Shown here piece by piece: positions 35,338-47,589 of a stretch of 64,000 nucleotides of DNA. This stretch comes from Corydoras sp. C115 (lineage: Eukaryota; Chordata; Actinopteri; Siluriformes; Callichthyidae): NCBI GenBank assembly GCA_019802505.1, contig JAFMOC010000002.1, positions 473,501 to 537,500 of the forward strand, given 5' to 3'. The position numbers and the translations under genes are program-made. The notes below the pieces were generated by a model. It made no database searches. It saw only the letters and a program-made list of their open reading frames with translations, and was not told where the DNA came from. How positions within the stretch are numbered: the first letter of the stretch is position 1; each line of letters starts with the position of its first letter.

Positions 35338-36986
35338 CAGTGCATCCGGAAAGTATTCACAGCGCTTCACTTTTTCCATATTTTCTTACGTTACAGCCTT
35401 ATTCCAAATTGTATTACATTAATCTCTTTCCTCAAAATTCTACACTAAATACCCCATTATGACCATGTGAAAAAAGTTTTCTTGAGAGTTTTTTTTTATT
35501 TAAAAAAATTGTATTAAAATTCATTAAAAATAAAAAACTAAGAAATCACATTTACATAAGTATTCACAGCCTTCGCCATGAAGCTCAAAATTGAGCTCAG
35601 GTGCATCCTGTTTCCACTGATCATCCTTGAGATGTTTCTACAGCTTAAATGGAGTCCACCTGTGGTAAATCCAGTTGATTGGACATGATTTGGAAAGGCA
35701 CACACCTGTCTATATAAGGTCCCACAGTTGACTGCATGTCAGAGGGCAAACACGAAGCATGAAGTCAAAGGAATTGTCTGTAGACCTCCGAGACAAAATT
35801 GTCTCGAGGCACAAATCTGGGGAAGCATACAGAAAAATTTCTGCTGCTTTGAAGGTCCCAATGAGCACAGTGGCCTCCATCATCAAATGGAAGAAGTTTG
35901 GAACCACCAGGACTCTTCCTAGAGCTGACGGGCCGTCTAAATTGAGCGATCGAGGGAGAAGGGCCTTGGTCAGGGAGGTGACCAAGAACCCGATGATTAC
36001 TCTGTCAGAGCTCCAGCATTCCTCCGTGGAGAGAGGAGAACCTTGCAGAGGGACAACCATCTCTGCTGCAATCCACCAATCAGGCCTGTATGGCAGAGTG
36101 GCCAGGCCAAAGCCACTGTTAAGTAAACGGCACAAGGCAACCCGTTTGGAATTTGCCAAAAGGCACCTGAAGGACTCTCAGACCATGAGAAACAAAATTC
36201 TCTGGTCTGATGAGACAAAGATTGAACTATTTGGTGTGAATGCCAGGTGTCATGTTTGGAGGAAACCAGGCACTGCTCATCACGAGGCCAATACCATCCC
36301 TACAGTCAAGCATGGTTGTGGCAGCATCATGCTATGGGGATGTTTTTCAGCAGCAGGAACTGGCAGACTAGTCAGGATAGAGGGAAAGATGAATGCAGCA
36401 ATGTACAGAGACATCCTGGATGAAAACTTGCTCCAGAGTGCTCTTGACCTGGGGCGACGGTTCATTTTTCAGCAGGACAACGACCCAAAGCACACAGCCA
36501 AGATCTCAAAGGAGTGGCTTCAGAACCACTCTGTGAATGTTCTGGAGTGGCCCAGCCAGAGCCCAGACTTGAATCCGATTGAACATCTCTGGAGAGATCT
36601 GCAAATGGCTGTGCACAGACGTCTCCCATCCAACCTGATGGAGCTTCAAAGGTACTGCAAAGAAGAATGGGCAAAACTGCCTAAAGATAGGTGTGCTAAG
36701 CTTGTGGCATCATATTCAAAAAGACTTGAGGCTGTAGTTGCTGCCAAAGGTGGTTCTACAAAGTATTAAGCAAAGGTTGTAAATACTTATGTAAATATGA
36801 TTTCTTTGTTTTTTAATTTTAATAAATTTTCAAAACTCTCAAGAAAACTTTTTTCACATGGTCATAATGGGGTATTTTGTGTAGAATTTTGAGGAAAGAG
36901 ATTAATTTAATACAATTTGAAATAAGGCTGTAACGTAACAAAATGTGGAAAAAGTGAAGCACTGTGAATAATTTCCGGATGCACTG
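35338..36986 (+). mobile_element. Tc1/mariner-type element with intact transposase
   Basis: It is 1649 bp, flanked by TA (35336-35337 and 36987-36988). The inverted repeats are about 155 bp, beginning CAGTGCATCCGGAAAGTATT, with a few mismatches between the arms. It has inserted into an older foldback-type repeat, whose halves are at 35275-35337 and 36987-37030. It lies in the proposed long first intron of ttyh1, antisense to that gene. Confidence 0.95.
35759..36769 (+). CDS. Tc1-like DD34E transposase, intact
   Basis: The frame encodes 336 residues with no internal stop, close to the usual 340 of Tc1-like transposases. The N-terminal DNA-binding part has two helix-turn-helix regions (DLRDKIVSRHKSGEAYRKIS and the region around VPMSTVASIIKWKK). 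The catalytic triad is present: D151 (WSDETK), D240 (FQQDNDPKH) and E275 (NPIEHLW), with 34 residues between the last two. The C-terminus is complete (LVASYSKRLEAVVAAKGG). One unusual residue is Cys in VKHGCGSIMLWGCF, where most relatives have Gly. The enzyme would cut and paste the element at TA sites. Whether it is active or expressed cannot be told from sequence. Confidence 0.95.
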   Translation: MKSKELSVDLRDKIVSRHKSGEAYRKISAALKVPMSTVASIIKWKKFGTTRTLPRADGPSKLSDRGRRALVREVTKNPMITLSELQHSSVERGEPCRGTTISAAIHQSGLYGRVARPKPLLSKRHKATRLEFAKRHLKDSQTMRNKILWSDETKIELFGVNARCHVWRKPGTAHHEANTIPTVKHGCGSIMLWGCFSAAGTGRLVRIEGKMNAAMYRDILDENLLQSALDLGRRFIFQQDNDPKHTAKISKEWLQNHSVNVLEWPSQSPDLNPIEHLWRDLQMAVHRRLPSNLMELQRYCKEEWAKLPKDRCAKLVASYSKRLEAVVAAKGGSTKY

Positions 36987-37754
36987 TATAATGGTTAAAA
37001 CAAGGTATACATAGTAATAAAGTACATAGCAAGTGTAAATAGACTAGAAACTCATTAATTTGTTTATAAACACAGTAGCAGACATGATGGTGAATCCTAT
37101 ACATTTACCCCTTCTTCTGGTATTTGGCATGATAAATTGTCTTTCTAAATGCAGACAAATTACAAGATCTACTTGACACAATGTCAAAGACATAAAAGAA
37201 AGACGATCTAAAACAGACCTTAAATCAAGTGACTGAATTTTTGGAATGTTTTTGTACTTTTCTAGAATTAGTATCAAACATCAAGTATTTTTTATTGTAA
37301 TTTTAACGACATACATTTTTGTGAAGTACACACAAATAAACAATGTTATTTATGATCTACAATCTACACAATGCATCATAAAGCGCATGTATGAACGAAA
37401 ATATATATATTAAAAAAAAAAGCGAAAGGCAACATGCAGGACAAATCACAGCAAAATTAGAAAAGAAAGAAGGAAATTCAGGGGTGGTGGGCAATAATGT
37501 TAGCACAAACAGGATCACAGCTTTTGGTTCAAGTATTAAAACAGTACACTAGAACAATACATAACACATTTGCAAAATGCTATACACTATAATATAGTGT
37601 ATAGAAATTTGACAATTGTCAAAAATTATATATAAATTGTATATTTAAATTATAAAAAAAGGTTAAGGACTAAATTAAGGTGTTTCATTCACTTCAATTG
37701 ACACAGGTCTATTAAAGAAAGCATCAAGCCATTTATTTGGGACAACTATATGTG

Positions 37755-38095
37755 TCTAGATTAGTGGGAACAAATTAGAGACAGTCCTGTGTTTTCCAGC
37801 AGGACTGTACCCCAGTGCACAAAGCAAGTCCATAAAGGCATGGTTGACTTATGAGACTGCACATAGCCCTGACCTCAACATCCAACACCTCAACCTTCGG
37901 GAAAACTAGAACTGAAATTGCAAGCCAAGTCCTCTATTTCAACATTAGTGTCCAACCTGACAAATGCTCTTCTGCATGAATGGGCAAAATGAATCACAGA
38001 CACACTCACAAATCTGGTAGCATACCTTCCCAAAGGAGTGGAAACTGTTATATAATGAAATGTCATAAAAGCTCCTGGAGGTGTAAGTGTGTCAG
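37755..38095 (+). mobile_element. Tc1-type relic (family 2)
   Basis: Decayed transposase 3' half: the plus-strand pieces AGTGCACAAAGCAAGTCC, CCCTGACCTCAACATCC and CTGACAAATGCTCTTCTGCA keep the family order. It is directly followed by a (TA)n tract. It has no open frame. Confidence 0.6.
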
Positions 38096-38141
38096 TGGCC
38101 TAAAACTTGTATTACAGTGGCAATACAGTGGATCTGGCGCA

Positions 38142-38145
<4 letters not shown>

Positions 38146-38223
<78 letters not shown>
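38146..38223. repeat. (TA)n microsatellite
   Basis: About 38 TA units attached to the end of a Tc1 relic. Confidence 0.95.
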
Positions 38224-38226
<3 letters not shown>

Positions 38227-38984
38227 TTTATATATAAAAAATATATGTGTGTGTGTTTATTTTGATTGTGTTACTTTAATGTTTAATAATTGTAGGGAGA
38301 TCATGCAGAATTTCACAATGTAACTGCTGTTTCTTGTGCTTATGACAATAAACTCTTGAATCTTGAATATGGCAAGGTTAAGACTACTGAGTAGTACCCA
38401 GACCCTTGCAAATTCAGCAATTTGTCCCTTTAAATTGATTAAATGTTGTTTATTTAATATAATACAACTCTTGTTTCATAGCTAAAGCAATTTTATAAAT
38501 TAATTCATATTTTATTTTGAAATAATAACATGATTATGTATTACACTTTGTTCAATTGTTTAATGGAAATAACTGTTCGTGTAGGCTTTTCTTTTCTATT
38601 ACACGAAGTCAACTGATTGTCAGTGATTTTATACAAAAATGAAATATACCTAGGATAAAAAGTGCTGTTAGATGCATAATGTGAAGTGGTGGTAAACTAG
38701 CAGGACGGTCTGGATTAATGGACAATTTGTCATATGTCATAGTTAATATGACATATGTTTTGGTGCATAATTGGAAATAATGTTTTAATAAGATGTACTA
38801 GTGAATTGGATGACATTGAGTAATTACCACGTAGTAGTAAATAAATTAAATAGTTCGAATATTTCACGTTCATAATCTCTACAGCCTGTTTGCGGTCTGA
38901 AGCATGAAGCCCACTGACATGAACGCGGCTGAAAAGGACAGAGCGACACGCAGAATAAAATGGATGCTATGGATATTTTCCTAC

Positions 38985-39480
38985 CTGTAATTGTAGTTTG
39001 GGAAGTTTCCAGTGGTCCCGCTGTTATCTCCGTGTTTTTGTTAGATGCAGCTCAGTGAAATATAGTGCTGACCCACAAAGCGCTTTGTCTGTCGTGTGAA
39101 AGCTGCATTACTGTCAGGCGTCGCGACGTTAAAGAGAAAAAACAGAGCATTTAAATAGTCTGCGTTGTTTTTACATCGACAGAGTGGCTCTGCTGCTTGC
39201 TGACGGGCAGCAAGGGGAGAAGACGAGAGTAGTGATATAAACAAAGGGTTAGGAGTGAGCGGTAATTCCGGGGGGAGCGGTTTAATGGATAGATAAGAAG
39301 CGCCTCAGAATGCCGATGGCATCAGTGCGTTAACTTCATCATGGCACTCAGCTCAGCTCAGCTCAGCAGCAGCAGCAGCAGCATCCGGCACGGCGGCTTT
39401 TCTCTCCGTGATCCCGCTTCACTCTCAACACGACCGAGTTTCCGCTTCTAAACGACACTAAGCATCGACAATGCGCCTCT
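38985..39480 (-). promoter_or_regulatory. ttyh1: Probable ttyh1 untranslated first exon and promoter
   Basis: The exon holding the ttyh1 start codon has an acceptor (TCTGTATAG) only six bases before its ATG, so an upstream untranslated exon must exist. On the - strand a good donor (TTACAG|GTAGGA) sits at 38985. The DNA upstream of it (higher coordinates) is richer in GC and CpG than its surroundings. It includes a short GCTCA/GCA repeat at about 39349-39382 that could be a promoter or 5' UTR stretch. The transcription start cannot be fixed from sequence alone. If correct, the first intron is about 8.6 kb and contains the intact Tc1 element at 35338. This is inference from splice signals and base composition. 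Confidence 0.5.
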
Positions 39481-39799
39481 GTGGCTACACAACAGTCGAA
39501 CAGAAAGCGACTTTACCAGTTAGGTTTAAAGCTAACTCAAAAGATGCTGACTAAAGAAGACTAAAGTTCACTAAAATAGTAGAGAAGGCGAGGAAATCGA
39601 ATACAGCTGAGGTGGACTAAAATTAAATTAGCTAAAGAGAGACATGAAGAACATATAGATATAAGAGTTCACTGGTCACTTCATAAGGTGACTTCGCGTT
39701 TTCACTTACTTTTCATATTGTCAGTACCAATGAGTTTAGGATTGTGTTTAGTTGTAAAACTGTAGTACGTATTGTATTGTAGTCTCATTTACTCTATTC

Positions 39800-40015
39800 C
39801 CAAATGGGCAGTACCCCATAGGACCATCACAGTGTTTTCTCTGGGTTCTCCCATTTCCTCCCACAGTCCAAAAACATGGATTTAAGGTGAATTGCCATCA
39901 CCAAATTGCCTCTATCTAAAATCCCCCTATATTGTTTGTGTGAGTGAATGTGTGCCCAGTGATGTGCCCCCCATCCCATGACCCTGGTAGAGGATTAAGT
40001 GAAAGATAATGAGAT
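39800..40015 (+). mobile_element. tRNA-derived SINE, decayed
   Basis: The body pieces TTCCTCCCACAGTCCAAAAA, AATTGCCTCTATCTAAAAT and TGTGCCCAGTGATG, and a tail ending GATAATGAGATG, are present. The head is lost. Confidence 0.65.
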
Positions 40016-40039
40016 GAAATGCAACGAGAACAATAAACT

Positions 40040-40320
40040 GCAACAACAGGCTAGTTACTGTCATTGACTTTACATCTACAGGTTCGAGCAATAGGATAGA
40101 CACGTCTAATAGACCAAACCATGTTTGAAGTTCTCAGTGTGTAAAAACTCCAGATGCACTGCTGTGTCTGATTTACTCATACCAGCACACCGCACACTAA
40201 CAACACCACCACTGTTTTATTGTTACTGTGGTACAGAGCATAATCTACCCTCTAAATATTGAGTATGCAGAGATTTTATGTAAAACTTCAAAGTGCATCT
40301 ACAGTGCTCAGGATAAATTA
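40040..40320 (+). repeat. Foldback-family repeat, right arm
   Basis: GTCATTGACTTTACATCTAC, CTAATAGACCAAACC, CCAGATGCACTGCTGTGTCT and CCAGCACACCGCACACTAAC follow the family centre and right arm order. It is directly downstream of a decayed SINE. Confidence 0.55.
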
Positions 40321-40339
40321 GTTCACACTGCATTAGAAA

Positions 40340-40780
40340 ATTAGGATGAAGTGATGGTAGCATTTAATCTTTCGATATATAGCATTACATTTGTGATACC
40401 ATCATTGAAATGTAGCTCCCTAACACCAACAACACTCACAAAGCCCTGAAGACTCCGTTACCACCATGTATTACTGTAGGCAACATGCAATTTTCTTTGT
40501 AGTTATTACTTTTGTGACACCACACAGTTTGAAAGCCATCTCTCCCAAAAACATTTATACTCATCACTCCGAGTATAGAGCCTCAGTAGTCTTCATCTTT
40601 TTCATTTTGGGCTCTGGTAAATTGTTGGTGGGCTTTTTTTATGCATGTCTTTTAGGACAGAATTCCTTAGTTGACAATACTCTGTGCATCCACTAGTGTA
40701 CTTTGTATTGTGTCAGGGAAAACTCCAGGTTTACTTTTTACTTTTTTTAGCTAACTACAATGAAATTGCATGATTTTTAA
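40340..40780 (-). mobile_element. DNA transposon relic (Tc1-like), weak
   Basis: The stretch ACCACCATGTATTACTGTAG, followed by GTGACACCACACAGTTTGAA and CCATCTCTCCCAAAAACATT, resembles the antisense of a Tc1-like transposase (a KHGGG-type region followed by the WSDE region). A 76-codon plus-strand frame here is a shadow of it. Limits and family are uncertain. Confidence 0.35.
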
Positions 40781-41291
40781 CCCTTCTCACCAGAAGATGC
40801 TCCTGTTTAGTGTTAATTTCTGTGGATTGTCTGGACATCTCTATATGATTATTACAGTTAAAGCTTTGTTTAATGTTTATCACATATTTGTTGCAGTATT
40901 TTGATTGATAAGTAAAACTTTGCCGATCCACTTGTAACCTTCACGTTTCATGTTCTGGCAGAAAGAAATGAGAGGTTTTCTTCAAATAATGCCCTTTTTA
41001 GTCACCTTTCTGATTAAGACTTGTTTATTGAATAAATCAACTCACCTATGGTTGAATTCTAATTCTAATTCTGTTTGCTTTGCCCCTAAGATTTCATTAT
41101 AGTGTATTTATTTTTACATCATAGTCTTAAATGAATCTGTTAGGAAAATAACTTTTTTGTGTGCAAATTAACAAATTTTGTAATCAATGGCCCACATTTG
41201 TGGAGTATTTTGTAGTTTAGTAGAAAATGTTGATACTGATAGATTAGAAAGTAATTATTTAGAAAGTAATTATTTATCCAGTGCATATATA

Positions 41292-41735
41292 CAGTTGTGA
41301 TATGCGAAGGGTTTTATATTCAGTGAACAGTAATTGTGTTCATAATGTGTAACTTACTAAGATAGCATCACAATTTGTGACACAATTATTCAATATCATT
41401 CCAGTGTTTTATCAGGTATTATACCTGTGGATGTCAACGAGCAGCAATCAAGCATATATTATACTATAGACATCTACTGGTGTGTTTACAAGCATATATA
41501 GAGGTTATGGCAATGGATATATAGTTGTTAAATATATATATATCATTATAGTTAGTATATATCCTGACCGCGACTGTTGTGCGCTACCTGAAGCGTAATG
41601 TGGAGAAAAATCCCCGCGTGACTGCTATGAAAAAAGACCTGTCTGGGCCAGTTACTACATAGCGTATGCATACACACCAGCTCTTTCACAAGAAAAGTCG
41701 ACTGCAGTATTTGTACTGTGGTCAGATGAATAGAA
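41292..41735 (+). mobile_element. Internally deleted relic of the 14445-type Tc1 element
   Basis: It begins CAGTTGTGAT like the end of the 14445-16057 element. In the same order it contains shortened copies of that element's sequence: GCGAAGGGTTTTAT, TGTGGATGTCAACGAGCAGC, GACATCTACTGGTGTGTTTA, and then coding-like pieces matching the N-terminal half of the transposase (GCGCTACCTGAAGCGTAATG, with GACCGCGACTG). It ends near GTGGTCAGATGAATAG, the SDET region. There are many small deletions, and no reading frame survives. Confidence 0.8.
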
Positions 41736-41894
41736 ATGTTCATTAGCTTGGTTTAAGTGGATCCATTCCACTATGAATTCACCTTAATATGGAAAAACTG
41801 AGTGGTATGATGGATTATAAACAGACATGGGCACTGGAGGTAGACTAGCTGGAGACACTATTTCAAATACTATAAACTGTACAGTTTTTAATCA

Positions 41895-42700
41895 CTGCAA
41901 GAGATCAGAGCAGAATGTTCATTCTGAAAAAAGGTGGTGCAAAGACAAGCAAATCATAGCTGGATACAATGTTTGTGCTCAAGCAAACATGTAAACACCT
42001 TATTTTTGAGCTCAAGAGAAATGAGCAAATAGAGGATTAGCAAACAATGGAATAACACCTGGTCAGATGAATTTAGATTTAAGTTGCACCATGCTGATCA
42101 GAATTTAGCACAAGCAACAAGAACAATAAACCTTCCTGTTAGATGTCAAAAGTTCAGGCTAGTGGAAGTGTAACAATAACCTGTCAGATGAGATTTAAGT
42201 TGCACCATGCTGATCAGAATTTAGCACAAGCAACAAGAACAATAAACCTTCCTGTTAGATGTCAAAAGTTCAGGCTAGTGGAAGTGTAACAATAACCTGA
42301 GGAATGTTTTTTTGGCATAACCTGGGTTCTGTGATATGCCATTCTGGTTCTGTGATTGGACATTTGGACAATGAGGATTACTTAAGCATCATGTCTGACC
42401 AAGATCACCCAGGTCTCAATCCAATTGATTATCTCTGGGAAAAGGTACAATACTCTGTATAGAGCATCTTATTACCACTGTTAATTGTGCAGCACTAATC
42501 AGTTATACTTTTATACACTAGGGCAGATTGTGATGCAAAACAGAATTGCATTCTAGGGCTATTATCTGAATGCATCCTTAACAATGGAATAATTCTCATT
42601 AATGTAAGATTACTAAACATGTTAGCTTTTTCTTGGTCTTTTGTATTCTGCGATATGTACATAAAGTCTCAAATACGTACTTATTGGTAATTGTAGAGAG
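41895..42700 (+). mobile_element. Tc1-type relic (family 3) with an internal tandem duplication
   Basis: The pieces TGGTCAGATGAATTTAGATT (the WSDE catalytic region of a Tc1 gene), GTTCAGGCTAGTGGAAG, GGAATGTTTTTTTGGCATAA and GGTCTCAATCCAATTGATTA (DLNPI-like) appear in transposase order. The segment 42063-42182 is repeated at 42184-42298. No open frame remains. Confidence 0.6.
42063..42298. repeat. Tandem duplication, two copies of about 115-120 bp
   Basis: 42063-42182 and 42184-42298 are identical apart from a short deletion near the start of copy 2 (GATGAATTTAGATTT against GATGAGATTT). Confidence 0.9.
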
Positions 42701-43371
42701 CTTTTTTAGAAATTAAAGCTTTTTTGACAGCTCCTACTTGGCCTTGGCTCTGGACAATAAATTATCACTTGCCACACTAAACATCTAATTACCTATCGTT
42801 ACATGCCAGAACACAATGAGAATCAGAGACAGGGTTTGTCCCAGTGGACATTCGATCCATATCACTGGCACACCTACACTGTAAACTCTAATAAGTTGAT
42901 TAACATAAAGAGTTTGAGGCAAGTGATTGACTTAATTTCTTTAAGTAATGCATACCACAGAAAATCAATTGGTTTAAGTAAGTTCAACTTAAATGCTTAA
43001 TGAAATGGAAGTAACATTTTGAGTTGAATAAACTAAAATCTAAATTAGTAATACTTAAAATATGCTAACCAATTATTTAAACTCAACATTTTAAGTTTTC
43101 TGTACTAAATTTTTTTGTGAAAACATTTCAAGATCAAGAAGGAAAACTTATATGTATTTTTTGTCATTAGAAATCAGCTAAAAATGCAAACAATCTTGTT
43201 ATTTTATTGAAAATATTGAAAATTATAAATAACACTGTACTGTGACTGTAATATGTTGCAGGTTTCATCTTCATACCTGGATTCAAAGCATCAGAGCAAA
43301 CTACTACTTGAGTCATCAGCTAATGCATACATCTCTTTAACATTATTTTTATTACAAGACTTGAGCAAGCA

Positions 43372-43645
43372 GGGGTGGCACAGTGGCTTAGTGGTTAGCA
43401 CGTTTGCCTCTCAGCGCTAGGGATTCCTGGTTCAAATCCCAATCTGTGTGGACTTTCCATGTTCTCCCGTGTCTGCGTAGGTTTCCTCCCACAGTCCAAA
43501 AACATGGATCAAGGTCAATTAAATTCTTCAAACTGCCACATATCGAGTGTGTTTGTGTGTGTCTGTGTGAGTGAGTGTGTGCCCAGTGATAGATTGGTGC
43601 CCTGTCCTGGGTGTATCTGCCCAGCACCTGGAACTTTATCCTTGT
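43372..43645 (+). mobile_element. tRNA-derived SINE, 3'-truncated
   Basis: The head GGTGGCACAGTGGCTTAGTG with TTAGCACG (box A) and TGGTTCAAATCCC (box B) is intact, followed by the body down to GTGTATCTGCCCAGCACC. The last part and tail are missing; the sequence runs straight into a LINE relic. Confidence 0.85.
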
Positions 43646-43649
43646 GGAA

Positions 43650-44250
43650 CAGATGTATCTTTGGTTATTTCTTCAACATGCTGAAAATCTCAACATTACA
43701 TACAAAGTAAGAAAGATCATGCCACGATTTAGCAGTGATGAAAGAAATCGAGTGAAGGTTAAAGCACCAGGTGCATTCGGAACTACTGTAAAGTGCAGTG
43801 AACAGGCAGTGTTCCTTTGAATCAAAATTAAACTGCAGGAACAGATGGTTTTGGAACCTGTTCAGATAATTCAAGCTGCATGCCAATTATGAGGCCAAGG
43901 TGATGTACAGAATTGGCCAGGTAGATTTTGGAGCTGTTGATTTGGAGGGTCAGGTCGTAGATAAATCAAGGCTGTTGGTGTAATGATCAGGTGTTCTGTT
44001 TGTGCCAGATTTAGCCTAAGATAATGGATCTTCATTCAAACATATGCCAGTGAGACGGGGTAATTGCAGGGGCAATTACATGTGATGTCACGTGTCATTG
44101 GCATAACAACAATAAGAGAAATCATGTGCCTGAATGACTGAGACCAACGGTGAAATGTACAGTAAAAAGAGAAGTGGGCTGAAGATTCACTGTATCGAAA
44201 GTTTATGAAGGGTCCAAGAGAATGTGGACAGATGATGGATAAGTTGCTTT
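43650..44250 (-). mobile_element. LINE relic, same family as 54640-55405
   Basis: The - strand at about 44100-44160 reads VSVIQAHDFSYCCYANDT, matching VTVIQAHGFSYHCYADDT of the other copy, with the second catalytic Asp region changed (YAND). The rest of the antisense body is frameshifted. It abuts a SINE at 43645. Confidence 0.6.
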
Positions 44251-44496
44251 GATGGATTTTAGTACATCAACCACAAATAACAAAACTGTCTGGAGAAAGA
44301 ATCACACTTAATGCTGGACTGTTTGGGATGAAAAAGGTTCTACAAATCTACAAATTAATTTTTAGTACTGTGGCGACTCAGGATATCCATATGGCCATGT
44401 ATTGGCTTAAGGGGGGGGGGCATTTTGTATAGGGGATAAGGTTTGGGGGAGATGAGTGGGAGAAACGTAGTTGGAGTGTGTTTATGATTGTGTGTT

Positions 44497-44818
44497 CATT
44501 CATTCATTCATTATCTTCCGCTTTATCCTATATTAGGGTCGCAGGGGGGTTCCCCATGCCCATCCAGGGGAGAACGTTTCGGGCGCTGGGCAGATACACC
44601 CAGGACAGGGCGCCAATCCATCGCTGGGAAAACACTCACTCACTCAGACACGCACACATACACACTCTATATGGGGGAATTTGGAGAACTCAATTGACTT
44701 GATCCATGTTTTTGGACTGTGGGAGGAAACCGGTGAACCCGGAGGAAACCCATGCGGACACGGGGAGAACATGGAAACTCCACCCAGATTGGGATTCAAA
44801 GTGTGCCACGGTGCCGCC
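44497..44818 (-). mobile_element. tRNA-derived SINE with target duplication
   Basis: Minus-strand copy with an ATTC-repeat tail, a full body and a shortened head (box B region damaged, ending CACGGTGCCGCC). It is flanked by an exact 12-bp repeat TGATTGTGTGTT (44485-44496 and 44819-44830). Confidence 0.92.
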
Positions 44819-47589
44819 TGATTGTGTGTTATAAAGTGCATATCTGCTGAAATGGTCTATTCCTTGTCATTGCCACAGTACATTGCTTTATCAGTACCAC
44901 AAATCAGAAACCTCTCCACCTCACCCCTTACTTCATAATGGTCATATTCAGGGGAAGACATATTATTGCTAAAGTTAGATTTTTTTCTGACCACATACAT
45001 TCCATTGCTAATCTACAGCCTTCTCCAAATGGTATTTCATCAGTAATGGGGTCAGCAGAATGATCTTGAATGGACACTGTGGTATTAAAGTGCATATAAA
45101 TGTTAAACCATAAATGTCCTTACGAAAAGGTTTAAAAGTTTCTACAGATGTCATTACAATGCTGCTTAACAACTAAACTTTATTTTCCAGGGCTTTTTAC
45201 AATAGAATGTCATTACAAAGTAGCTTTACAGCACCAGAGTTGCCTTTACAAAAGTGGTCTCCACATTTATTAATTATCTGAACACTTCTGCATCAACAAT
45301 GTGCCAATGTGGAAATGTGGCTGATCTGATAGTCCTCATTGGTGTGGTAGCTGAGTGGTTATGGCAATTAATTTTTTCATAGGGCCATGTGAGAAGCTGG
45401 GACTGTCGTGAAGTTACATGAGCTGCCCTACAATGCATGTTATGCATGCAGTACATCTACTGTACATTGCTTTTACTCTAAAGACATTATACTGTTTATA
45501 AGATATTTTATATTTATTTATACTGTTGTCCCCAGGGTAAAACAAAATGGTCAAAAGGGTGTGAGTCTAGCAATTTAAAGGTAGAAGGTTCAAAAATGTA
45601 AATTAATATCACGAATTAGTGATCACCAACTACAACAATTAGTATCTTTAATGGTCATGTGACGCAGTGCTACGTATGCCTGTTCCAATTTTTGGTAATT
45701 TCTTTATTTTCTGTTCCAAAAGTGTTGCAGCATTCATTTCTAAATGTTTTTAGTTTTTGAAAAAACTTTTTATTTTTTTAAAGTGTTATAATTTTTTTGA
45801 AAATGAGATTTTTAAAAATATACATACGGGGGAAAATAAATTAAAACAGAATTAGTACTAGAAAAAGTTGAAAATGTGTTTATAACCAGGTTTTTAAACC
45901 TTTTCTTCTGCGACTCCCTTTCATGGATAAGTGTATTTTATAGCCCTATGACTGTGACACACGTAGGTGAAATCGCAAATGAATAAATGAATAAATACAA
46001 TTCTAAAAGAATTTAATTAGTATTTAATTAGAAAATAAATCATATTTTTAAAGTGTTATTATAATAATTTTTATTATTAATTTGTCAAATAAACATCCCA
46101 TTTAATAATAAAATTCAATGTTTCAGTGCCTGATGTGAGATTGCTTTGTGCTGCAGATACAGCTATTGCATGCTTTATTCATTTGCCTTACTGTGCCTTT
46201 CTGCAATTTCTCTCCTGCAATGTGAAACACCATATTAATTATAGACAGGAGAAATGTATTTTTATCGAAGATGGTTAGGACTCATTGTAAATTGAAGATA
46301 AATGTCAAATATTTGTAAATATAAACAATGATGAGATTAAGATATATTGAAGGTTTTGCAATATAAATGGTAATTTCTGAATATTTTCTGATAATTTAAG
46401 TTAGTGGAAAAGATGTACAAGGCATAAAAGCTGAAGGGGGAAAAATGTACCTCTTCCTAAATAGCTAACTGCAATCAGACTACAATAAAATGAACAGCCA
46501 GCCAGACTAAACAGTACCATTATTAATAATGCAAATGTCGTGTTGTGGAACACTAGGGATTTAGCTGTATCACAAACATCACACAATCCAGTCAAAATGA
46601 AAATGAAACGGAATGATCCAACGGAATCTAAAGCAGGTTCTCACAAAGCAGACTTGTAAAAATAACCCAAAAATATCAGACTTGTTTTAATCAGAAAAAC
46701 CATCAGACCAAGATTATTCTCTGAGAATCCAAAAAGGCTCAAATAGTAATGAATTAGAAAAGGAGAAAGTGAAATGAGATGAGCGAGAGAGAGACAGAGA
46801 GAGAGCAAAGTAAGTATTTAGGATTTATTCTGGGTCTCAAAAGGAACTAGGCTGTAAAGGAGGGGGAGATAATAAATAGTGACAGAGCAAATGAGAAAAA
46901 GCGAGAGAAGGAGAGAGAAAGCAAGGAATCTGAATGATTCTGAAACCTTTAGAATGTTTCATCTCTGCATAACTATAATTAAGAGCATAATGAGGAATTA
47001 GTGGCCTCAGTAATCAGTGCTCTTGGGCAGGATGGACAGGGTTCTATTAGTGTTGTATTTACATTTTCTCCCAGAGTCTGTGTGGAATTAGTTCAGGAGC
47101 TCTGATTCATTCCCACAGTCTAAAAACTTTTAGGACAGGTAAACTGAAAACAGTAAATTTGTTTGTCTGTATATCAGTGTGTCAGCACTGGGCTGTTGAA
47201 CTGTCCAGGCATCACCAGGACCATCAGGATGAGCGAATAAAAAACGAATAAATAAATGAAATGAAATCAGCCTATGCAGTTCACTAAGTTCTAATGGCAT
47301 GTAGGACCATAAGTATGCATAAATGTTCACCTCATCAGAAAAATAAGTCAAAAGATTGTATTTATTGATTTGAATTATGGTGGTGAAATCATATTTGGCA
47401 AACATGGAGGCACAGGGGAACATGCATGCACACATCCTTAAAAAACTCCACAAGATTATGGTAACTATCTTGGAACCTAATTAGCTTCCTTAATAGACTG
47501 TTGCTGCTGTCTGTATAATGAGAGGCTGAGCCATGTGTTACAATTTCAAATTATGTTGTTATTACAATTACAATGTTCATTTAAGGGCC

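Larger units (their letters stand above)
34900..37030. repeat. Foldback-family repeat, split by the intact Tc1 element
   Basis: The centre and right arm (about 34930-35337) end in AACAGATGGAATAGAGTCTG, GGCAAGTGGAACTGAAACAA and ATGGACTA; the sequence then resumes at 36987 after the Tc1 insertion. The Tc1 target TA lies inside the terminal ATGGACTA of the arm. Only the flanks belong to this repeat. Confidence 0.55.

Noticed and set aside
35710..36159. 149-codon - strand frame
   Set aside because: Antisense shadow of the intact Tc1 transposase at 35759-36769.
46750..46930. Purine-rich GAGAGA tract as a regulatory element
   Set aside because: Low-complexity sequence far from any gene start, with nothing else to support a function.
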